Assembly: GCA_036897485.1 (NCBI GenBank)
Contig: JAYMTF010001048.1
Coordinates: 1-26,888 of the forward strand
Reading direction: 5' to 3'
From: Pelargonium nanum
Taxonomy: Eukaryota > Streptophyta > Magnoliopsida > Geraniales > Geraniaceae
DNA: 26,888 bases
Shown here: piece by piece, positions 19,861-26,888 of the stretch
How positions within the stretch are numbered: position 1 is the first letter of the stretch
Layout of the letters: each line of letters starts with the position of its first letter
The notes under the pieces: model-generated
Database searches by the model: none
The model's input: the letters and a program-made list of their open reading frames with translations, nothing else
Told to the model about the DNA's origin: nothing
Position numbers and translations under genes: made by a program

Positions 19861-22531
19861 TTACAAAGCAACCACTCTCTTATTGAAACAGAGGGACCGA
19901 CCCAGTCTTCTCTTAAACTTTAGAGACTACCATTGCCTTTTCAATGTGACGTCGTGTGCACGTCTACTTATTTTGCTTAATGCAAAATTTGAAATCAAAT
20001 TTTACTTTTATTATTTTCCTATGTTTGCATATATATTGGAACTTGTGTATGATAATTTAATATGAGTGTTAAGTGATAGATAATCTCTCAACAATATGTT
20101 CGTATCAAAATTGAGTTCGTTATATTTAATTTGATATATATACTTATAGCTATTGCCGATTGTATAAAATATTAAAATTTGTCTATTTTAGAATTCGATC
20201 AATTTTGTTATATCACCTTTGTTATTGCCTTAGTTTCCTCCTAAAATAACGAGTAAGTTGAAAACTAATGAAGCTTTGGGGTATAAGTGGATATATTTTA
20301 AGGTTTTGGGAATCTTTGGTAAAACCAGTTAGTGAAAATATAAGTGACATATAAAAATAGTAAGAGAGTCAAACTGAATTTAAGTGCATAGTTTTTTAAA
20401 GATCAATTATAAGTTTAATCTACATACTACGTAGTATCTATCAATCACTCCGAACACTGAATAGTATATAATCATCCCTCTTATATGAAGAAACAGTCAA
20501 AACTATGTAGTTTTTATATTTTTTCTCGACCATTATTAAACCATGTCGTTTTGGGTGTAAGACATACCTAGCTTTAAGTAAGTTGACTCACCTCCATTTT
20601 GTTATATTTATTTTACTTTAGAAATATAAAAAGAAAAAAATGACTAATAAATGTAGTCCTATCAATGTTCTTATCATGTACCCAAGGTGACGCTTGATTT
20701 TCTTGTCGTCAAAAGAATCTCTCTAGTATTTTACAAATTTTTCCATCATCTCGAATGAAAAGGCTAAGAAAACCTCTTCTTAACACTCAAAAAAATAGAA
20801 GAAGCTAGAATATATTGGTGCCAATAATGCGACATACTCACTCTCTTCTTAACACTTGTTGAAAGGGTTAGTGCATGACATCCATAATGTATTAACTTCT
20901 AAGAAAATCAATAATGTGGATCCGCAATTGCTATGAATCATTATCCTAGCTATAAATTCTACATTTATCTCTTCATTGAATTATTTTTCTAATGCCAATA
21001 TTATGATCTCACTTATTATAATAAACAGTTTGATTGACAGTGATTATAATAAAAAAATCAAAAAACAAAAGCTTGTATTAAACGAGAGTTTGGGAGAGAC
21101 TAAAAAAAAATAAGATTGGAAGAACAAATTTCAATGCTATGAAAAGTAAAAAGAAAAAAAGTGTGTATTTTCAATGTTTAGCAGTTTTTTGTGGGTGCTA
21201 AAAATGAAAAAGTGTTTGCCACCTCATTTCAACCATATTTGTTAATACTTTTGGGTCGATAAAAAACATGTAAAAATATCAAAAATTCAGTTTTTTTCTC
21301 TCTATACTCTTGTAATTATGAAGAAGTAGAAACATACATTTTTTTTAGTTGTGTCAGAATAAGTAAAGAGCGTTGGCTAAGACACAAATTGGTACACATA
21401 AAACTTAGAACTGAGCGAGTGAGCTTCTTTAGCTTTTGAAATTAAAAAAAAAAAAGAATAAAATTGTGATAGAAACGAATCAAAGCCCATGGACATCTAT
21501 TTTGGGTCCAGCTCAATCTCTCAAGCCTCATCTAAACAAGGCTACACAAAAGAGACTTTTGGTTCAACAAATCAAATTCCAGCCTAGCAGGAGTGATCAG
21601 CTATTCAACAGAAGATTGGGCCATAGAGAAATTCGGTTACTTAATATCTTAACGTCATTATATGTCCTAAGTATTCTACAGAATAAAGTGTTGATTAACG
21701 AGACATGACACATTAACTTTTCAATTGATGAGTGTCGAATCACAATACGTGTATAGTACATCTTATAGATTGAACGTTCTGCGCCCGAAATTCATCAGTG
21801 ATATCATATATTTCAAATTGTTATTTATTGACTAAATTTTATATATAAAAATGCCATTCTTCCCAACTAGGCTACTATAATTTCATTCAAAGAGATGAGG
21901 TAGCAATAGTGTAACTAATGATAAGTTTATGGGTGTAACGTCACATGACACAAATGAATTAGTCACTCAAAGCAGATGTATCCCTTAAACTATTTTTAAA
22001 TCAAATACATACCAAAATTTTATAATTTACTATCCGTCAGTTTTAACGAATCGTCAAAAAATTCTCAAAAATACCCATCATACTAAATAATACCCACATA
22101 TAGTTGTTGAATCATTTTCTTCTTATAGTTTGTAAACGTAAGAAAACTTTGTCACGCAATGAGAAGAGATGGACATCATTTTTCATATTATATAGTATTA
22201 CTTCTATACTACCCTACGGTAAGAGATATCACCCTATAAAATACCCTAAACACCACCCATATATGTATGCTTATGAGACTCGTTTTGTATTCGTTTTTAT
22301 TTCAGGTTATTATTTTGATATCAGTAACTTGAATAGAAATGTAACATTATGATTTATGCACAGTAAATGAAAGTAAAAAAAAAAGACAATTTTTTTAATG
22401 ACCAAGAACATAGGTGTGCAATTTGTTGATTAAAGTAACAAAAAAAACACTATAAATTATATTATTTTGACATTTATTTAAAACAGATAAGAATACATTG
22501 CTAGCTCAACAAATTGTACTGAATTTGTTAA
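19861..22531. other. intergenic, no gene seen
   Basis: AT-rich DNA between the paralogues. It holds a 14 bp palindrome, ATACTACGTAGTAT (20424-20437), two CTCTTCTTAACAC copies (~20775 and ~20842), and a stretch around 20860-20930 (GCATGACATCCATAATG, GTGGATCCGCAATTG) that has the look of an old MITE but lacks identified ends. Frames near 21436 and 22104 show no protein-like pattern. Confidence 0.45.
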
Positions 22532-22753
22532 ATGGAGTTTGATGGAGGTAGGAGAGAATGTGAATGGGCAGAAGCAGGTAATGAATTATTAGAGAGAGAG
22601 TTTCAAATCCAATACTCATAGATCTATCCATATTCAATTGATTTGGTGCCACTTGAATTTTCTCTGCTTACATATTTGATCATCCACTTTCTCTCTGTCT
22701 CCACTGCAGGCCCATTTGAGAGACTACCCACTTTGTGTTTGGGTACATTTTGA
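22532..22753 (+). other. possible tiny two-exon ORF
   Basis: ATG at 22532 opens a 15-codon exon (MEFDGGRRECEWAEA) ending at a donor, GCAG|GTAATG (22578). A strong acceptor, TCTCTGTCTCCACTGCAG, ends at 22709. Joining gives GPFERLPTLCLGTF and a stop at 22751-22753, 29 residues in all. The EWAE...ERLPT pattern recalls the N-terminus of plant ABCG/PDR transporters, but the match is very short and ends at once. It may be a gene remnant or chance. Confidence 0.15.
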
Positions 22754-22865
22754 GTTGTAATTCATAATTATTGTCTCAACTTGATAATTGAAAATTGGAC
22801 ACAATAGTACAATAGTTTATATGGTAGGTAAAATTGATAAGGCTCAAAATAACAACCAATTGTAA

Positions 22866-22935
22866 TATTTGGCTCAACCTAAGGTCACAAAGTATCACAA
22901 TTAACCGGAGTCTTTAGTTCGAATCTTGAAAATGC
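22866..22935 (+). mobile_element. possible SINE head
   Basis: TTGGCTCAACCTAAGG (22869-22884) resembles a pol III box A. AGTTCGAATCT (22916-22926) matches 9 of 11 positions of box B, GGTTCGANTCC. The spacing is typical of tRNA-derived plant SINEs. No 3' tail or target duplication was identified. Confidence 0.35.
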
Positions 22936-22978
22936 AAAGCTTCCGTTCGAATGATGATTAGTGTGAGTAGTGCTGATC

Positions 22979-23420
22979 TCATGCTGAACGCGGATATATC
23001 TGCTCTGAATACAAACCCTGCAATGAATTAACGTGTTGTGGCAAACATGGCCTTAAATGAGGGACCATATTGACTTTGTTACTGCCTAGTGGGTTTGTGA
23101 GGCAAATTGGCTCTGCCACCCACCTCTGCCAATGCTGAGATTTGGTTCCTTTGGGGTTGAAATGTGTACATTGCTTGTGCAGAAGCATACATTTCCCAAA
23201 TCCAAAATCTGTATATTTTACCTGGATGCCAATTTTGTGGTCTACTTTGTCAATGGTCCTACAAATGATACTCATCAGTTGATCAGCCCAATTCTTGGAT
23301 CAATGAAGGACAATTTTCCCAACCAAGTTCGTCTTCGTCACATGCATTCGCAGCAGAGATGGAAGTCCAACTGCAGACATTGTCCCTACAACTTGTTACA
23401 ACAATGGTGATTTGTTTTCT
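22979..23420. other. unassigned GC-richer block
   Basis: About 440 bases of clearly higher complexity and GC than the surroundings, open in two opposed frames: plus 23132-23410 (92 codons from ATG) and minus 23275-22979 (98 codons). Neither translation shows a motif I know. Possible explanations are a non-coding RNA exon, an eroded gene, or a transposon piece. Confidence 0.3.
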
Positions 23421-23543
23421 ATACAAGACCGAGGGCTTGTTTGAGAGGTTTACATATCTCATGCAACTCATATATATATAGACATGTAAGGTCACTGATG
23501 TTTGACTGTTGAAGAAGTTGATTTCTCCTTCTGGACGTTTCGT

Positions 23544-23604
23544 AAGAGCTCTTGCGAGAGTCATGATCACAAGAGCTCTTGCGAGAGTCTTGATCACAAG
23601 AGCT
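23544..23604. repeat. 27 bp tandem repeat, 2.3 copies
   Basis: Units 23544-23570 and 23571-23597 differ at one position, and a partial AAGAGCT follows to 23604. Each unit starts with the palindrome AAGAGCTCTT and ends with TGATCAC. Confidence 0.95.
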
Positions 23605-24600
23605 GGGTGCCTTTTGTTCTTTTCTAGGGAGATGCGAACGTTTTAATTACAAATATGCCCCTACTATTACTTTGTTTGATGACTAAAAAGACACTAAACG
23701 GGATCGTATCTCAATTTACTTTGTATTTGTTGAATTTTGTTTTGGTTGTGATGAAAAAAAAGTACGGTTGACTCATACTAAATATCTTGCCTTAGTACAG
23801 TAGATCGTGTAAGTTATTAGATCGACCTCACTTTTATTCGTAATTCTTGTTACCTTAATTCGGTTATTGCTTGACCATTTGAAGTAGAGCTTAACATGTT
23901 TTGCTACTCTTCAACTATAGCTTGACCTTAATATAAAACAAAATAAAATACTATTGCTTGACCAAATGTCTAATTAACAAATGATAATGTCATAGTGAAG
24001 AACTGATCCAACTTAATATTTCAAAGATCCAATCAGTCAACATCTGGAGCAGCTAATGCAAGTAGTAATAAGAAATAGTATTATTGATTCAAACATTAGA
24101 AGTTGTCCATAATCCTGAGACCTAGTCAAGAAGAATATGCTCTAAAACAAACCAAACCAAAAAGATATTCAACACTTGAAACACAGCACACACATTGATG
24201 TCACACACAGAAAACCAACTGATCAGAGTATATTGTATATACAGGAAGGTGTATGAGAATACTAGAAGCATAAAAGGAAAATACAGAAGAATAGGACAGG
24301 CATGAAAGGGAAGTTCACCTGTCATTTTGTGCCCCAAAACCAATAGCATGTGGCTATGATTCATCACATCACTTCCTGCCCCCCCTCCACTATGTTCATG
24401 CATCACTATCTCTACAAAACCTCCCATGTTAATGCCATCTTTGACCCGACCTTTCGCTAATTCATCCCTCGCCAAATCAACGGGAAAATACTATCACGTG
24501 TCAACTTATGCAAACCCAAAGGCAGAGCCCGGGTTGAGGCTTAAGAGATGGTGGGTATCGTGCCCACGCTAAATCAAGCAACGACACATATTATATTACT
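23605..24600. other. intergenic; weak minus-strand ORF
   Basis: Mostly AT-rich. On the minus strand an ATG at 24427 opens 101 codons to 24122: MGGFVEIVMHEHSGGGAGSD, then a hydrophobic C-terminal half with two possible membrane segments. There is no recognised family, and no start further upstream other than TTG. It lies ~320 bp past the stop of the gene at 24747 and on the same strand. Not supported as a gene on present evidence. Confidence 0.25.
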
Positions 24601-24609
24601 TCTTATGCT

Positions 24610-24641
24610 GGGGTGGGCCTTTGCCTACTGCAGCCCACCCC
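24610..24641. repeat. perfect 9 bp GC-rich hairpin
   Basis: GGGGTGGGC (24610-24618) and GCCCACCCC (24633-24641) form a perfect stem with a 14-base loop, ~105 bases beyond the stop of the gene at 24747. A second short stem, GTGGG/CCCAC, lies nearby at ~24552-24568. Both could fall within the 3' untranslated region. Confidence 0.7.
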
Positions 24642-24746
24642 TAATAAAGGAATGATTTAATAAAAAGATTGATTAGGAGTTGGAGCAAATTAAACACATA
24701 CTGATTAACAACAACCTTGCAAGAAAAAAGATGATTATGTTAATGA

Positions 24747-25487
24747 TCACTTCTTGGTGTTCTTGTTCTTGTCTCTTCCATTGGAGCTGAAGATGGAAGC
24801 TAGGCCGAAGATATTGACCGCGGGGACGTTAAGAACCGGGTTAACTCTAACACCATTCCCTTGAGATCCGTAGCTCTTCTTCAATGGCGGTTTCTGGTAA
24901 TTCATAGAAGACGAAGTCGAAGAAGGTTTGTGCTTAACATTGTGACTGGTGTCCTTCGAAAATGTTGTTCTCTTGACACTTGTTGCAGACCCAGTTGAGT
25001 TGCTTCGCGATAAAAGCGGAAGAGGACACAAGCTGGGTCCGTATCCGCTGCCACAGTTGAGGCTGCTACTTCTTTTGAACCGCCAAAACGACTTGCTGTT
25101 GCTCTGTTTCTCCTCTGTTTCGTCGATACTTGTCTCGGTGCTCTGTTTCTTGGACGTCTCTGTTTCTTCAGCGCCGGCGGCGTCATCCAAACTCGCCGGC
25201 GGCGGCAATGGGAGGGGAGATTTGGAATATTTGTGGGTCTTGGGAGGCCTCTTCTTGATTTCCGTGGCGAGGATCTTTCCGTTGGAGAAGAGCTCGTCGG
25301 CCGGGGAGGAGTCTTGATCGGAGCTCTTGCGGACGCAGAAATCGAAGTCGCTGGCGGCGGGACGGAGGTGGTGGTCGGGCGGCGGGGCGGAGGCGTCGGA
25401 GTGGCAGGGGAGGTCGTAGGAGAAGGAGATTCTAGCGGGGCTCATTGCCATGGCGGCGTTTTCAGAGAGCAGCATTTCTTGGACCAT
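24747..25487 (-). CDS. ELFSxGKI-motif plant protein, 246 aa (right paralogue)
   Basis: Intronless and of unknown biochemical function. Order seen: SPARISFSYDLP (16-27), SDFDFCVRK (46-54), SPADELFSNGKILATEIKK (61-79), a proline-rich spacer (90-98), an acidic Glu/Thr stretch (107-126), SFWRFKRSSSLNCGSGYG (133-150), LCPLPLLSRSNSTGSATS (153-170), KKSYGSQGNGVRVNPVLNVPAVNIFGLASIFSS (203-235) and a Lys/Asn tail. It shares motif order and about six blocks with the 202-residue gene ~5 kb away, so they are dispersed tandem paralogues. The DFDF..ADELF..GKI layout resembles MAKR-like and related plant proteins. The role is inferred only. Met13 or Met15 are alternative starts, but the first Met is preferred because it is the first ATG of the frame. 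Confidence 0.88.
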   Translation of the reverse strand: MVQEMLLSENAAMAMSPARISFSYDLPCHSDASAPPPDHHLRPAASDFDFCVRKSSDQDSSPADELFSNGKILATEIKKRPPKTHKYSKSPLPLPPPASLDDAAGAEETETSKKQSTETSIDETEEKQSNSKSFWRFKRSSSLNCGSGYGPSLCPLPLLSRSNSTGSATSVKRTTFSKDTSHNVKHKPSSTSSSMNYQKPPLKKSYGSQGNGVRVNPVLNVPAVNIFGLASIFSSNGRDKNKNTKK

Positions 25488-25760
25488 TCGAGAAATGAAA
25501 GATCAAGTTCGAGCCCGGTTGTTACGCTCGCTGATAAATAAAAAACGAGAAACGAAAGATAAAGAAACAGAGGAGATGGGTGGGTTTGTTGGAGAGAGTA
25601 AAGTGATTTAGTTGCGAAAATTGAATGAAATTGAAGAGTGAAAAATGGTGGATTGATCAAGAGATTGTTGAAAAGGGCATTGAAGAAGATGATAATGAGA
25701 GGCGACCAGAAACTGAAGCTTGAGAGAGAAAGTGAAGACTTTGAGAGAGAATTTGAAGCA
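25488..25760 (-). promoter_or_regulatory. 5' leader and proximal promoter of the right paralogue
   Basis: On the minus strand this stretch is rich in CT and TCTCTC runs (for example TTCTCTCTCAAGC near 25720-25730), typical of plant leaders and Y-patch promoters. The overlapping frames lack ATG starts. No TATA box is obvious. Confidence 0.35.
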
Positions 25761-26831
25761 AGAAACAGAGGAGAGGTGCTCTGTTTTGAGCGACGTGCGA
25801 GGAGGTTATTGGCTTTTTACTTTGATAAATGGTTGCTTCATTTCAATTTTCACACACACTTGACAAAGACTTTTTATTTTCTTTCAATTTTCAAATGAAA
25901 ATGTTTGACTTGGACTATTGCTGCGTATCTTAACTTTTTTTTTTCCTACTATAAAGTAGTGGGTGAGTAATAAAATGTGTTATATTGATTATTTGGTAAA
26001 GTAGTCGTTAGGTTTGATTTCATGACAACACGTTGTAGTAAAAAAAAGTTAATACAAAAATCATACACCCGAACCACTACTCCGTGAGAGCGAAGTTAAA
26101 ACTCAATACAAGTTTTTATTGTTAAATATTTTTTTATAAGTATATCATATAATTAATTATAAATTTGAAATGTTGTTAATGGTATGTTAGTCTACTCATC
26201 ACTTTAAGATTGATAAAAGATATGACGACCTAGCAAAAACATGTGTCACCTGATTTGCAGTCTTACAAACAAAACAAAAAATCTATACTAATAAGTTGCT
26301 AAGCAAGATTAAAAATACCATCTACAATCAAACTGAAGACACTATTATCTTTCCCCATCATTCTTCACGGCTATGACTTAAAACACATCAAATTCCACTT
26401 CTAAACAACTTCCAATAAGGGAGCACAAAACAAATATTTCAACAAGCAAAGACATACCGCAACTTCAAAGAATAAACAAAATATGAAACTGATATAATTA
26501 TTCAAATGTTTAAAAAAAAGAATAAAATGACAAGAATCACTTTACCATTTCACAAACTAGTAAATAATGAAGGTGAAATGATATTAAAACATCTACAAGT
26601 GGATCGAATGTAATAGCTACTAGTAATGATGAAACCAACGAAAGAATAAGACTAATCCGACAAGTTCTACTAGAATTGTATTTATTCAATTGGAGATAAT
26701 ATGACTAAAAGCCAAAACGGGAAAATCCACGAGCAATACCACGTAGCAAACCTCTCCAAAATCTTAGCTCAATGAGCCTCTAAGAAAACAGCTTTACTCA
26801 CAAGTCAAAGAAAGACACCATGTAACCACTA
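25761..26831. other. intergenic, no gene seen
   Basis: Upstream of the right paralogue the sequence soon becomes AT-rich and short-repeat-rich. No gene, RNA or element end was recognised before the SINE at the right edge. Confidence 0.5.
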
Positions 26832-26888
26832 AGGGTGGCGCAGTTGATTATTCTAGCTGTGTGAGTGGGATGAGGTCTCAGGATCGAT
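26832..26888 (+). mobile_element. SINE head, cut by the window edge
   Basis: AGGGTGGCGCAGTTGATTA (from 26832) is a good tRNA-like box A region. GAGGTCTCAGGATCGAT, ending at 26888, matches the box B region common in plant SINEs (GAGGTCTCGGGTTCGATTCC type). Spacing between the boxes is right (~35 bases). The body and tail lie outside the window. Confidence 0.65.

Noticed and set aside
20760-20940. Possible MITE around the CTCTTCTTAACAC copies
   Set aside because: The copies are direct, not inverted, and no terminal repeats or target duplication could be found.
22916-22926. Possible tRNA gene at the AGTTCGAATCT motif
   Set aside because: No acceptor, D or anticodon stems could be drawn around it. 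A SINE head is the better reading.
23283-23597. 104-codon minus-strand frame through the 27 bp repeat
   Set aside because: It opens at GTG, and its repeated LARAL words come only from the tandem repeat.
1-26888. CRISPR arrays, operons, prophage or rRNA genes
   Set aside because: None seen. The window is plant-type nuclear DNA with intron-bearing genes.

Overview
This window looks like nuclear DNA of a flowering plant, most likely a eudicot. The reasons are AT-rich GT..AG introns, plant-specific protein families (TRM/LONGIFOLIA with DUF3741 and DUF4378), an organelle-type peptidyl-tRNA hydrolase with a transit-like leader, and typical plant Stowaway, Mutator-like, CACTA and SINE debris. The general look would fit Rosaceae, but that is an impression and not a result. 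Five protein-coding genes are supported.

Left part (1-6.9 kb, plus strand): a repeat-bearing intergenic stretch leads into an eight-exon peptidyl-tRNA hydrolase gene (1530-4095). Its promoter carries GGCCCA/AGCCCA boxes and it probably has a 5' UTR intron. An empty 1.7 kb follows, then a single-exon gene (6021-6689) for an unrecognised 222-residue basic protein.

Middle (7.6-12.4 kb, minus strand): a five-exon TRM-family gene (968 residues), convergent with the 222-residue gene. Most of its last intron is a Stowaway MITE lying 12 nt from a splice donor.

12.4-19.0 kb: no gene seen. The best structure is a nest of DNA transposons: a roughly 300 bp CACTA-type element (13695-14994, 3 bp target duplication AAT) split by a 995 bp Mutator-like element (13943-14937, 74 bp terminal inverted repeats, 8-9 bp duplication). 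Two promoter-like segments without an obvious gene follow (15180 and 17153-17262), then a diverged tandem duplication at 18441-18992.

Right part (19.0-26.9 kb): two minus-strand intronless paralogues (19063-19671 and 24747-25487) share the layout ISFS, FxF, ELFSxGKI, SxSNSTGS, NPVLNVP and a lysine-rich tail. They are about 5 kb apart, and the left copy lacks an aromatic/basic block present in the right one. Between them lie a possible tiny spliced ORF, SINE-like remnants, an unassigned conserved-looking block and a 27 bp tandem repeat. A SINE head runs off the right edge.

The genes do not form a pathway. The PTH gene serves organelle translation, TRM serves cortical microtubule organisation, and the ELFSxGKI paralogues probably have membrane or kinase-related signalling roles (inference). 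I found no clearly new multi-gene system. The most interesting items are the possible intron-split start codon of PTH, the nested transposons with intact target duplications, the MITE-filled TRM intron and the orphan promoter-like segments.
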